Shown: positions 36,049 through 44,554, counted from the first letter of the stretch. The stretch is 64,000 bases of DNA from Palsa-189 sp963803735 (GCA_963803735.1 CAWDNV010000001.1:496001-560000); one strand, 5' to 3'. Made by a program: numbers and translations. The notes: generated by a model not told the origin, from the letters alone.

Positions 36049-36627
36049 GTGAATTGTTCAACCACAGCATTAGGCGTCATTTTAACTCTTGGGTTGAGCG
36101 TCGCACCGCACGCTGCCATGCAGGCGCAGAGCAGCGAGTCGCAGCCAGTGGACCAAGTGGAGGTGACAAAAGTAACCGGCACGGTCCAAAAAGTAGATAC
36201 CGACAAGCGGAAGATGACGATGAAACTGGACAATGGAAAGAGGACAACACTGAAGGTGGATAAGCGTGTGAAGGACCTCGACCAGTTCAAGCCCGGAGAT
36301 CGTGTGCAACTGTCCTATACGGAAGAGATCATCGCCATGGCGGATCGCTCCGATGAGGGTGCAGCAGCGCTGGCCAAGTATGGTGCGATCGCCGTTGAGC
36401 CCGAAGGAGACAATCCGGCCTTAGTGAAGGTGGATACAACTCAGATCAGGGGAAAGATTGTGTCGGTCGACCCAAAGAAGCGCCGCCTGACGTTTGAAGA
36501 TCCTGATGGGAAGAAGCGGACCATGACGCTCAGCCATAGGATTAAGGATCTGGATCAGTTCAAGCCAGGGCAGACGATTAACATGGCGATCACGGACGAA
36601 ATGGTTGTCGAGGCAGTCCATAGTTAG
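36049..36627 (+). CDS. Exported protein with two tandem copies of a KDLDQFKPGD domain
   Basis: 192 residues from GTG 36049, with AAAGGAGGAACT upstream. Signal peptide (TTALGVILTLGLSVAPHAAMQA). Two homologous units of about 55 residues follow. Unit 1 runs TGTVQKVDTDKRKMTMK ... KRVKDLDQFKPGDRVQL and unit 2 IRGKIVSVDPKKRRLTF ... HRIKDLDQFKPGQTINM. Each looks like a small OB/SH3-like beta barrel that begins with a V-x-x-V-D-x-x-x-x-x-x-T strand. They are joined by an acidic linker (SDEGAAALAKYGAIAVEPEGDNPA). Function unknown; probably periplasmic. Convergent with VWFA protein 2. Confidence 0.65.
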   Translation: MNCSTTALGVILTLGLSVAPHAAMQAQSSESQPVDQVEVTKVTGTVQKVDTDKRKMTMKLDNGKRTTLKVDKRVKDLDQFKPGDRVQLSYTEEIIAMADRSDEGAAALAKYGAIAVEPEGDNPALVKVDTTQIRGKIVSVDPKKRRLTFEDPDGKKRTMTLSHRIKDLDQFKPGQTINMAITDEMVVEAVHS

Positions 36628-36691
36628 CGGCGTATAGGTCGCACTCGGAGGAGCGGTGGGAATTATGCAGATTGCGCTCTTCCTGCTTTGT

Positions 36692-37666
36692 CTAGGTTGG
36701 TGCTTTGGAGCCCAAGAAATATCCACTTCGCGATCGGACGGAGAGTTTTCCGCGGCCGGGAGCGCTTACGCTTACGCTAAGTTTTCGGAAACCAGAGGGC
36801 CGAGGGCCGCTTTGGGCGTCGCTTGGAGGCTTATAACCCAGAGTGTATTGGTGACGGATATCCGCCGCAATTGCTTTGCACACGTCAACGACTTCTGACG
36901 GGGAGTTCGGAAAGTACGCTTTGCCTCCTGTCTCCTTGGCAAGCTTTTGCAGGACTCCAGGATTCTGATCGGCACTGTGTTCGTCAAGGAGGCCGACGGC
37001 ATAAATGACCGCATTAGCGGCCTGTGCCATGTGCAACACCTCGCGAAGATTCTGCTTGCTGGCATTGTCCCCGCCATCGCTGATCAAGATGAGGACTCTT
37101 TTCTCATGCTCGTCGGCTTGGAGATGGCGCAAAGAGACTGCGATAGCGTCGTACAAGGCTGTTGCCCCACCACGGGGGCCACCCGATAAGGCGCGTTGCA
37201 GCATGCCGACATCATCGGTAAACGGGATGTTCGGAGGAAGGCCTAGCGCGATCGTCTCGGTAAAGTTGACGACAAACTCCCGGTCTTGTGGATTGCTGAC
37301 CTGGACGAATGCCTTGGCTCCTTCGATCACTTGGGGCCGCCAAGCGGCCATACTTCCGCTATGGTCGACAAGCAATCCAGCCGTGACGGGGATGTCCTCG
37401 TCGCGAAAAAGCGTAATCTGCTGCTGGCGGCCGTTCTCCAAGATTTTAAAGTTCGATGAATTCAAACCAGGGACAAAGCGCCCGTTTTTATCGCTTACGA
37501 CTACGGGCACAACGACGAGATTTACATTTTTGGAGATAACGTATGGTGGGGAACTATCCTGAGCTGGAAAGGCGTGCGAAAAAGAAGTGAGGGCCAGGAG
37601 CGCGCACACGCAAGGCGCCCCGGCCCTCAAGGTTGAAGTGCGTGACCGATCTCTTTTGCTGCGCAT
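36692..37666 (-). CDS. Secreted VWFA-related protein 2 (acidobacterial type)
   Basis: 324 residues. Signal peptide (CALLALTSFSHAFPA, then QDS), an N-terminal beta domain (VNLVVVPVVVSDKNGRFVPGLNSSNFKILENGRQQQITLF) and a VWFA domain with an intact metal site (DHSGS near residue 105), TALYDAIAVSLRHL, LILISDGGDN and a late YTLGYKPPSDAQSGPRPSGFRKLSVSVSAP block. This is the canonical layout of acidobacterial VWFA-related exported proteins and the only one of the three here with an intact DxSxS motif. Proposed roles of the family are adhesion or envelope complex assembly; no specific role is shown. Confidence 0.85.
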   Translation of the reverse strand: MRSKRDRSRTSTLRAGAPCVCALLALTSFSHAFPAQDSSPPYVISKNVNLVVVPVVVSDKNGRFVPGLNSSNFKILENGRQQQITLFRDEDIPVTAGLLVDHSGSMAAWRPQVIEGAKAFVQVSNPQDREFVVNFTETIALGLPPNIPFTDDVGMLQRALSGGPRGGATALYDAIAVSLRHLQADEHEKRVLILISDGGDNASKQNLREVLHMAQAANAVIYAVGLLDEHSADQNPGVLQKLAKETGGKAYFPNSPSEVVDVCKAIAADIRHQYTLGYKPPSDAQSGPRPSGFRKLSVSVSAPGRGKLSVRSRSGYFLGSKAPT

Positions 37667-37823
37667 TCCTTCCGTTTAGCTTACCTCTTCGCGCTCGTTC
37701 TTGCAGCGTCTCGACCGATCGTCGCGCGAGTCAAACAACGGCGTCTGCTCTACGTGTTCGGAATTCGTCTGTCGCTACAGCAAAGTTTTGATCAGTCCTC
37801 TTTCTGATTTCTGACTTTCTGAC

Positions 37824-38438
37824 CTATTTCTTGTTATTCGAATTGTTTCCCGGATCGCTTCCGAACGTTTGCTGGACGCTCGTCTCCTGCCCATTTGCGT
37901 TCTCGGACTTCAGTTGTGCTTGCTTCATAGCCGAGACCGAGGGGGCACTAGAGTTGTTGGCGGGCTGGGAGATATTCCCGGACAGATCCGAGGGCATTGA
38001 CGGGACGGATTGGTTAGAAGCCTTGGCGATCTCTGTCGCTCGAGACTTCGGATAAACGAATTCCTGGCCATAGTTATCCCCTGGGTAGAACCACTCTTTG
38101 ATTGCTTCGGGACCTCCCGGGGAAGTTTCCGAGAATTTAATGATGGTCTTATCGTGTGGCTGGGGACGATAGTCAGGAATGGTGAGGACCGTCGCGTACA
38201 GCATAGTCAGGTCCTTATTGAAAATTTGGACGATGTTACGGTCACCGGCGCTGTCCAAAAGCTTAAAGGCGTAAGTCCCTGCGGGCAGAACCTTGTTGCC
38301 TGGCAGTTCCACTGGCGCGCTAAACGTGAAATATGTCAACTTGTTCGACTCATCAGCTTTGGCCGGAGATGCGAACCCAACTACGCTAACTGCGATATAT
38401 AGAATGAACGCCACTCGATACAGAGCCTTCGTCATCAC
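37824..38438 (-). CDS. Secreted protein with an LPAGTY-type domain
   Basis: 204 residues. Signal peptide (YRVAFILYIAVSVVGFASPAKA), then a beta-rich domain with FSAPVELPGNKVLPAGTYAFKLLDSAGDRNIVQIFNKD. The same local pattern (FTLPYKVRWGQAVLPAGDYVIRMD) is found in the protein at 60404-60853. The C-terminal 70 residues are Ser/Asn/Gln-rich and disordered. The function is unknown; such proteins are numerous in Acidobacteriota. AGGAGG precedes the ATG by 5 nt, and a good sigma-54 promoter lies upstream. Confidence 0.65.
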   Translation of the reverse strand: MMTKALYRVAFILYIAVSVVGFASPAKADESNKLTYFTFSAPVELPGNKVLPAGTYAFKLLDSAGDRNIVQIFNKDLTMLYATVLTIPDYRPQPHDKTIIKFSETSPGGPEAIKEWFYPGDNYGQEFVYPKSRATEIAKASNQSVPSMPSDLSGNISQPANNSSAPSVSAMKQAQLKSENANGQETSVQQTFGSDPGNNSNNKK

Positions 38439-38487
38439 AGCCTCCTATAAACGGTATTCAACGCGGGTCAGGGCTGTTTTTGATTGG

Positions 38488-38503
38488 GCAACTTGTGTTC
38501 CAA
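38488..38503 (-). promoter_or_regulatory. Sigma-54 (-24/-12) promoter of the 37824-38438 gene
   Basis: On the minus strand TTGGAAC, spacer ACAAG, then TTGC. GG and GC are 12 bp apart, with one mismatch to TTGGCAC-N5-TTGC. The predicted start near 38476 gives a leader of about 38 nt including AGGAGG. Together with 17352 and 35213 it suggests a local set of sigma-54 targets. Confidence 0.6.
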
Positions 38504-38616
38504 CGAAGGCTGCCAGTGATTCTTTAAATATCTCCGGTCTATTCAGTCGGTTAGATCGAGGCAGGGTGGGGGAGTAGGCTTAAGTCGTAAGGTGCGGGCA
38601 TACGCGTGTCATTAAA

Positions 38617-38632
38617 TTGACGCTACTTTGAC
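38617..38632 (+). promoter_or_regulatory. TTGAC-N6-TTGAC direct repeat, copy 2
   Basis: TTGAC GCTACT TTGAC, the same 5-6-5 layout as at 35137-35152, located between the receiver gene (ends 38644) and the sigma-54 promoter of the secreted-protein gene. Possible regulator binding site. Confidence 0.35.
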
Positions 38633-38643
38633 AGGACGCGAGC

Positions 38644-39012
38644 CTAGGCGAGAAGTTTCTTCACTTCATCGATGAGGTCGGGAATAGCACTGGACTTGCT
38701 TACGTAGCCGTGCACCCCGCGGCGAAAGATTTCCCGTCTTAATTCGGTCGCGTCATCCATCGTGAATATGAGGATTTTCACGCCGGGGGCACACTTAGCG
38801 ATCTGTGGTATGGCTTGCAGTCCATCCATGACCGGCATGGAAAGATTTAAAATGATCAAATCGGGCGTCAGATCTTTTGTCTTGGCGACCGCATCCAGCC
38901 CATTGGCGGCCTCACCACAAACTTCGAAACCGGCAGTTTCTAATAGAGAACGCACTCGGCGCCTTATGCCTTCATGGTCGTCCGCGAGCAGAATCCGGCG
39001 CGGCATAGACAC
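38644..39012 (-). CDS. Receiver-only protein with Asn at the phosphorylation site
   Basis: 122 residues, a single CheY-like receiver without an output domain. The acidic pair DD11-12, the conserved Thr (ILIFTMDD) and switch Lys (GYVSKSSA) are present, but the acceptor position reads LIILNLSMPVMDG with N55 (codon AAT) instead of Asp. It therefore probably cannot be phosphorylated in the usual way and may act as a constitutive or binding-only receiver. The rest looks NarL-like in sequence. It is followed in transcription by the secreted-protein gene and preceded by another receiver and a Crp/Fnr gene. Confidence 0.85.
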   Translation of the reverse strand: MSMPRRILLADDHEGIRRRVRSLLETAGFEVCGEAANGLDAVAKTKDLTPDLIILNLSMPVMDGLQAIPQIAKCAPGVKILIFTMDDATELRREIFRRGVHGYVSKSSAIPDLIDEVKKLLA

Positions 39013-39216
39013 TTCCTCGCTTTATCCGAAGTCTGGGGGGGACAGTCCAGAGGGGCTGCTGGCTTTAGATCATCGGTCTGGAGTCTGGGGACGCTTGAAG
39101 CAGACCGGGCTCCGCAGTATCAAGTTAAATATTGATGTGAGTCAAGTTAATTCTGTTACACATAATGACTGGGTTGATGAGACGTCGTTTGCAGTGGCGA
39201 GCGCCACGATTGGGTG

Positions 39217-39570
39217 TCAGGTTGCTTCCAGCAACCTTCTTACTTCTGCCGTCAGGCTAGCCGCGTCAGACTTGACGGCGTAACCCTGCGCGCCGAGAAG
39301 CTTGGCCAAATGGACGAATTCCGCTCCGTCATGCAGAGTGAATATGAGTATCTTCGGCGAGCAAGCGCACTTGAGCAGCTCAGGGATCAAATCGAAGCCG
39401 CCGGTAAGATCCATGACGATCAGGTCGGGGTCCAAGGCTCTGGCTTTCACCAAGGCCTCGTTTTTATCCCGCGCTTCAGCGCAGATCCCAAAGCCGGCGT
39501 CTTCCAAGCACGTCCTTGTGCGGGACCGCATGGCTTCATTTCGATCGAAGATCAAGATTCCTTGCGACAT
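39217..39570 (-). CDS. Receiver-only protein with degenerate acidic pocket
   Basis: 117 residues from ATG 39570; AGAGGATAT upstream fixes this start rather than a longer in-frame version. It is a lone receiver. The phospho-acceptor Asp is kept (DLIVMDLTGG), as are the Thr (ILIFTLHD) and Lys (GYAVKSDA), but the N-terminal acidic pair is FDRNE, so only one of the two metal-binding acids remains. After the acceptor, GGFDLIPELL replaces the usual MPxMxG loop. It lies 61 bp after the Crp/Fnr gene and is probably co-transcribed with it. Confidence 0.78.
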   Translation of the reverse strand: MSQGILIFDRNEAMRSRTRTCLEDAGFGICAEARDKNEALVKARALDPDLIVMDLTGGFDLIPELLKCACSPKILIFTLHDGAEFVHLAKLLGAQGYAVKSDAASLTAEVRRLLEAT

Positions 39571-39630
39571 ATATCCTCTATCCTCCGGCGTAATAGTCAA
39601 GCTCCCTGCGGCTTCAATGCGCATTTGGCA

Positions 39631-40392
39631 CTAAGTGCCCGAGCCGGTCTCCTCTTCGACATGTTGGCGGATGAGCTCATAGCATTCGCAGGCGGCGGCT
39701 TCCAAAGCCGATCTGCTGAGTACGTTCACGTTGCCACGCGTGTAGGTGATGATTCCGGCTTTTTGCAGGATACCGGCAGCGATGGTCACGCTCGAGCGTC
39801 GGGTGCCCAACATAAGCGCGAGGAACTCCTGTGTGAGCGGAACTGACGTAGAACCAAGGCGGTCCTGGCTCATTAACAACCACCGCGCCAGGCGCTGCTG
39901 CACTTGATGAAGGCCGTTGCAGGCAGCGATCTGCGCCAGTTCCACAGCGGCGACCTGGGAAAAGCGTTGTAATTGACGACGCAGTTCTGGAGACCGATCC
40001 AACAAGCCTAGGAAGACATCCGCGTCCAGCCGAAACGCCGCCGTGGCATCTACTTGTGTGATCACCCGCGTAAAACTCTTCCGAAAACCCGCCGTGACAG
40101 CCGAGCCGACCAGACCTTCTTTGCCAATGAGTCCGACCTCGACACATCGTCCGTCTCTCATCACACTCAGAACCGAAGCCAGGCCGGAATCGATAAAATA
40201 AACGGAGCGAATCGACCTTCTGGCTTCGTGCAGCACGTGATGAGTCTTCAATCGCACGAATTCCAGCCGCGCCAACAGGGGCTTGCGCTCGTTAGCAGGC
40301 AGTTGAAGAAGAATTTCGTTGTGGATTTCGTTTCCATCTCTATCACTGCTAATTGGCTTCGAGCGAAATTTCGGGGGCTTACCGGTAATCAT
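39631..40392 (-). CDS. Crp/Fnr-family transcription regulator
   Basis: 253 residues: an N-terminal cNMP-binding-type beta roll (about 30-150; RLKTHHVLHEARRSIRSVYFIDSGLASVLSVMRDGRCVEVGLIGKEGLVGS), a long dimer helix, and a C-terminal winged HTH (VPLTQEFLALMLGTRRSSVTIAAGILQKAGII). The N-terminal Cys cluster of Fnr is missing, and the cAMP-contacting RxS motif of Crp is not evident, so the ligand is unknown. The N-terminal 25 residues are an extra polar tail. It precedes the degenerate receiver gene on the same strand. Confidence 0.88.
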   Translation of the reverse strand: MITGKPPKFRSKPISSDRDGNEIHNEILLQLPANERKPLLARLEFVRLKTHHVLHEARRSIRSVYFIDSGLASVLSVMRDGRCVEVGLIGKEGLVGSAVTAGFRKSFTRVITQVDATAAFRLDADVFLGLLDRSPELRRQLQRFSQVAAVELAQIAACNGLHQVQQRLARWLLMSQDRLGSTSVPLTQEFLALMLGTRRSSVTIAAGILQKAGIITYTRGNVNVLSRSALEAAACECYELIRQHVEEETGSGT

Positions 40393-40650
40393 TGCCTGAG
40401 GTCGCGTTAGCTGGAATGGCTATTCGCTTTGTGAAATTCTCCCGAGTAAATTATTTTGGAGCCGCAGTTAAGGGTTGGTATCCAAAACTTTAGGAGTCTG
40501 CTTCCGTTGAGCGATTTTGTCGGCACCGTAGTGGGCAAAACTATGTTCGTTAGCGCACTAAGCCCCAGCGTAGTGGCTTGCCGACGGCGAATCTATTGTG
40601 CGTTGGTGAGCGCGGTCTTTACGTCGAGAGGAGAGATCTTCTACGAAGGT

Positions 40651-41280
40651 TTAGGGCTGGCCGGGAACGGAAATCTTCATTTTGTCGGCCATCCTGACGA
40701 GGTCAGCAACGGATTCCGCACCCATTTTTCGCATCAACTGGCTGCGGTGGACTTTGACTGTGGCTTCGCTCGTCCCCAGTTCGGCAGCGATCTGCTTATT
40801 GAGCCTGCCAGAGACGACCCAGGGGAGAACCTCCTGCTCACGAGGAGTCAGAGATTCGAAGCGCTCTTTCAGAATCGTAATCTCCGCTTCGCGCTCCCGC
40901 CGGGCCCGGTCTTTCTTCAAGCTGAGTTGAACGGCATCCAACAAATCCTGATCGCGAAACGGCTTGGTCAGAAACTCCACGGCGCCGGCCTTCATCGCCC
41001 GTACCGACATAGGGATGTCGCCATGTCCTGTGATAAAGATGACGGGGATGTGAACCTTGGCTTCAGCCAATTGACGGTGAAAATCCAGGCCGCTCACTCC
41101 CGGCAACCTGACGTCGAGAACCAGGCAACTTGCGACCTGTGGGAGCTGCATTTTCAGGAACTCGCGTGGCGACCGGAACGTCTCGACCTGCAAACCAACG
41201 GAGCGCACGAGGCTCTCGAGCGCCTCTCGGATCGCAGCGTCATCGTCGATCACGAATACGATCGCATCGGCTTCTGTCAT
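40651..41280 (-). CDS. FixJ-like response regulator
   Basis: 209 residues: receiver with DDD at 12-14, phospho-acceptor D56 (LVLDVRLPGVSG) and Lys in EFLTKPF, then a LuxR-type HTH (LTPREQEVLPWVVSGRLNKQIAAELGTSEATVKVHRSQLMRKM). The wording of both domains is of the FixJ/TtrR subgroup. Its start overlaps the stop of the upstream MHYT kinase (ATGA), so the pair is a coupled two-component system. The target genes are unknown. Confidence 0.93.
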   Translation of the reverse strand: MTEADAIVFVIDDDAAIREALESLVRSVGLQVETFRSPREFLKMQLPQVASCLVLDVRLPGVSGLDFHRQLAEAKVHIPVIFITGHGDIPMSVRAMKAGAVEFLTKPFRDQDLLDAVQLSLKKDRARREREAEITILKERFESLTPREQEVLPWVVSGRLNKQIAAELGTSEATVKVHRSQLMRKMGAESVADLVRMADKMKISVPGQP

Positions 41281-42749
41281 GCGGGGCTTTTCGCTTTCGG
41301 TAAGACGAACTGAAAAACCGCTCCCTGGGGCGACGCAGACGTCACCCAGATTCGGCCGCCGTGCGCCTCGATAATGGACCGGCTGATCGACAATCCCATT
41401 CCGATGCCCTGCGACTTACTGGTAAAAAAGGGCTCAAAGAACCGTTCCGCTTGACCGGCATCGAATCCTTTGCCGGAATCCTGAACCTGGATCAAGACCC
41501 CTTCCGGAACGCTCACCGATTTGATGAGCAGGTTTCGCGTGACGTCCCTATTCGCGGCCATCGCGTCGATGGCATTCATGATCAAGTTAAGCATCACCTG
41601 CTGCAATTGAACGCGATCACCGAAGATAGCAGGAATGTCGGGTGCGAGGTCCATCTGTACTGTAATTCCGCCGCGAACCAGTTCATGCAGGGTTAGAGAT
41701 ACGACCTGTTGGATAACTTCATTTACGTTAAGTTGCCCCATTTGAGGTGGTTCGTGCTTCAGCAGAGCGCGGATTTTGCCGATCACTTCGCTCGCGCGAT
41801 TCGCCTCGCGGACGGTTCTCTTTGCGGCCTCGCGCGTCTCGTCAAGGTTCGGCGGTTCCTGAGCAAGCCAGCGCAATGAAGCGCCGGCGTTGGTCACCAC
41901 GGCGGCCAGAGGCTGATTGATCTCATGTGCGATGGATGCAGCAAGTTCGCCCAGAGTCGCAATTCGAGCCACGCGGGCCAGTTCCATGCGGACTTCGGCG
42001 ATAGCCAGTTCCAGGGCCTGCGCCTCGAAACGGCGGTCGACCAAAGACGACAACATAGCTAGGCCGAGAATGAGCAAGGTGACGGTTATAATGCCGGCCG
42101 TTTCCAGGGACGAAATGCTCACAGAATGGGAAAGATCCGGCAGAACAGCGGATGGCACGAAGCTTGCTGCCGCCATTCCCGTGTAATGCATCGCGGAAAT
42201 AGCTCCGCCCATCAGGACGGCGCTGCCAATCTTCCGCCAGACGAGGTGCTGAGCTTCGCTTCGGAAATAGAATGCAAGCCAAAGCGCAATCAAGGAAAAG
42301 CCGATCGCCAACAAGACAGAAAGCGCCACAAGAAACCGGTTGTAATAAGTATTTCCTGAAAAACGCATCGCGGCCATGGAGAGGTAGTGCAGACCCGCAA
42401 TTCCGCCGCCCATTGCCAGCGCGCTGCCGAGGGTGCGAATCCGCTGCATCGTCTTGCGGCTCACTACATAAAGAGCGAAGGCCGAAGCCAGAATCGCGAG
42501 CCCAAGCGACTCCAGGACGGTGGGCCAATGATATTGCACCGGAACTGGCAAGGTGAACGCCAGCATCCCAGTGAAATGCATGGACCAAACGCCGATGCCC
42601 ATGCCAATCGCCCCGCCAGTCGTCCAGCCGCCGCGAATCCATCCGTGTGTAGCCGTTACACGGCCTGCAAGATCAAGTGCTGCGTAGGATGCGGATACGG
42701 CGATCAGAACGGAGAGCGCCACTACGAGGGGGTCGTAAGTGCCCGTCAT
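41277..42749 (-). CDS. MHYT-domain sensor histidine kinase (FixL-like catalytic part)
   Basis: 490 residues. Seven hydrophobic helices (about 8-235) contain the MHYT repeats MHFT (57-60), LHYL (120-123, degenerate) and MHYT (187-190). Their Met/His residues are proposed to bind copper and to sense O2, CO or NO. A HisKA box with H275 in AHEINQPLAAVVTNAGASLRWL and a HATPase domain (GIGMGLSISRSIIEAHGG) follow, both of the FixL/DctB type. A coiled linker lies at about 240-262. It overlaps the FixJ-like regulator gene by 4 bp. A redox- or gas-responsive signal is a reasonable inference. Confidence 0.92.
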   Translation of the reverse strand: MTGTYDPLVVALSVLIAVSASYAALDLAGRVTATHGWIRGGWTTGGAIGMGIGVWSMHFTGMLAFTLPVPVQYHWPTVLESLGLAILASAFALYVVSRKTMQRIRTLGSALAMGGGIAGLHYLSMAAMRFSGNTYYNRFLVALSVLLAIGFSLIALWLAFYFRSEAQHLVWRKIGSAVLMGGAISAMHYTGMAAASFVPSAVLPDLSHSVSISSLETAGIITVTLLILGLAMLSSLVDRRFEAQALELAIAEVRMELARVARIATLGELAASIAHEINQPLAAVVTNAGASLRWLAQEPPNLDETREAAKRTVREANRASEVIGKIRALLKHEPPQMGQLNVNEVIQQVVSLTLHELVRGGITVQMDLAPDIPAIFGDRVQLQQVMLNLIMNAIDAMAANRDVTRNLLIKSVSVPEGVLIQVQDSGKGFDAGQAERFFEPFFTSKSQGIGMGLSISRSIIEAHGGRIWVTSASPQGAVFQFVLPKAKSPA

Positions 42750-42884
42750 GTTTTCCTAGGCGAGGATCATAAAAGATGTCCGCGCCGGTTTAGGGTGAGG
42801 AGTTCAGCGGCGGGTTTGAACCTTGATCGTGAGCGCACACTCGCGACGCTGGGCACCTACATCGCTTCCATGTTTACTCGGCGC

Positions 42885-44498
42885 TTACGATAGAGGAAAC
42901 ACGGCTTCCAAGACTGTGCGATTCTTTCCAATATGGAAATCCAGGCGCCCACCGACGTGTTGAACGCGCTCATGCATGCTGCGCATACCCACGCCAAGCT
43001 TGAGAGGTTGGATAACGGGCTGATCCCAGGGTAAATCGCGGGTTGTCTCATTTTCGACGCTTAGCTTTAGTTCTGTTGGCGTCGTCCTCAGTTTGACGTC
43101 AGCGGTCGAACTGTCCGAGTGGCGGCGCGCATTTGTGAGAGCCTCCTGAATTACCCGGAATACCGTACTTTCGAGGTGGGTCGGAAGCTTGGGGCGAGAG
43201 ACTGGAGCCTCCAGATGCACGTTCATGCCGCTCCTCTGAGAGAAGCCCTCAATAAAAATACGCAAAGCTGAAACGAGGCCAAGCTCATCGAGCATTGGGG
43301 GATGGATGAGATACGAAAACGAGCGTATTTCTTGAAGACTCTGCCGCGTTAACGAAAGTGATTCGGAAAGGGCATGACGCGCTTCAGGTGTCAATACCTC
43401 TGCGCTCCTACCGATCACACTCAGATCCATAAGGATGGCGGCAACGTTTTGGGCGGTAGTATCGTGTAATTCTCGGGCCAACTGACGCCTTTCCTGATCT
43501 TGGACGAGGAATAACCTATTCGATAAGTGGCGCACACTTTCATCGGCCAGCTTTTGATCAATAATCTGGCCCAGCCTGGCCGTGAGGCTATTCATAGTAT
43601 TCAGAAATAACGGCCCGCGATCCATTGGCTGATCAGAAAAATATTGGCACACGCCTGCGACTTCGCCGCCCACGAGAATGGGCATGACTAAAGCGGAACT
43701 TAGTCCGGCATTCTGAACTTCGAGTTTTACAGGAGACTCCGGTTGGCTATCGAAATCGTTGACCATAATTGCCTGGGACCCGGCCAAAATGTGGGAATAC
43801 CATTCCTCGGGGAAAAAGAACCGCTTTGCACCGACCAATGCTTGGACCGATTCAGCAAGGTCATGCAGGCCAAAATGCCAGGTATCTCTCGGAACGCGGG
43901 CAGATAAAACACGTTCGGAAAATATGTGGGAATGCGCGAAAACCCAGTGAAAATAATCGCAGATCTGGCGAAGGCAGAATCGAAGTGCATGTTCGACGCT
44001 GGGCGTCGAGGCAGCACCGGCCGCGACCGCATTCGAGAAACGCATAAAATGCGCACCGGATCGCAAGAGCTCCGTCAATTGCCGTTGACTGGCATCGTGA
44101 ATGGTCGCCAGGATGTGAGGTTTGCCGCCAATTTGAACGACCGAAGGAAGGATGTCACGAACGATAATCCGTCCTGACTTCAAACGGCAACTCATACCCC
44201 GCAGCCACTTTTCACGCTTATTCCTAACCGAGTCCAGCAGGAGCTTCCATTCATCCTCGTGGATGCAGATCGATCTCCGCGGAGAAACTCGTAAGAACTC
44301 CTGGCGTGAATAACCGAACATAACGGAGGCCCGGGGATTAACGCCGAGAAACTCGCCTGCCGTTGGATTCAGCAACAGTATTGGATCGTTCGATGCAAGA
44401 AATAGTTTTTGAGCTAAGTCATTGCTTTCGGGGAGTTCATGCGGATCGACGCGGGACCATGACTCGAAGTGAAGGCTGGTAAATTGCAGTGGGGGCAT
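42885..44498 (-). CDS. Cytoplasmic PAS-GAF histidine kinase, NarX/HisKA_3 type (copy 1)
   Basis: 537 residues without membrane helices: PAS domain (about 28-138; FLGVNPRASVMFGYSRQEFL), a GAF-like domain (about 150-312; SALVMPILVGGEVAGVCQYFSDQ), a HisKA_3 dimerisation domain with H345 in RRQLARELHDTTAQNVAAIL, and a HATPase domain ending LKLGVGMRSMHERVQHVGGRL. It autophosphorylates on His and should signal to a NarL-type regulator, but none is adjacent. It is paralogous over its whole length to the kinase at 58315-59958. The region upstream holds two palindromes with shared half-sites. Confidence 0.92.
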   Translation of the reverse strand: MPPLQFTSLHFESWSRVDPHELPESNDLAQKLFLASNDPILLLNPTAGEFLGVNPRASVMFGYSRQEFLRVSPRRSICIHEDEWKLLLDSVRNKREKWLRGMSCRLKSGRIIVRDILPSVVQIGGKPHILATIHDASQRQLTELLRSGAHFMRFSNAVAAGAASTPSVEHALRFCLRQICDYFHWVFAHSHIFSERVLSARVPRDTWHFGLHDLAESVQALVGAKRFFFPEEWYSHILAGSQAIMVNDFDSQPESPVKLEVQNAGLSSALVMPILVGGEVAGVCQYFSDQPMDRGPLFLNTMNSLTARLGQIIDQKLADESVRHLSNRLFLVQDQERRQLARELHDTTAQNVAAILMDLSVIGRSAEVLTPEARHALSESLSLTRQSLQEIRSFSYLIHPPMLDELGLVSALRIFIEGFSQRSGMNVHLEAPVSRPKLPTHLESTVFRVIQEALTNARRHSDSSTADVKLRTTPTELKLSVENETTRDLPWDQPVIQPLKLGVGMRSMHERVQHVGGRLDFHIGKNRTVLEAVFPLS

Positions 44499-44554
44499 CG
44501 TGCACCGCCGTTAAGGGATGATCAACTCCCATTTGAGGTTGCAAACGGGATAAT

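Noticed and set aside
36656..36898. A plus-strand frame starting with a signal-peptide-like segment and a GGAGGAG site
   Set aside because: Most of it is antisense to the 3' end of VWFA protein 2 and the part after the leader lacks any domain; probably chance.
40456..41313. A 285-codon plus-strand frame over the FixJ-like gene
   Set aside because: It lies opposite a regulator with all conserved residues; the protein has no known pattern.
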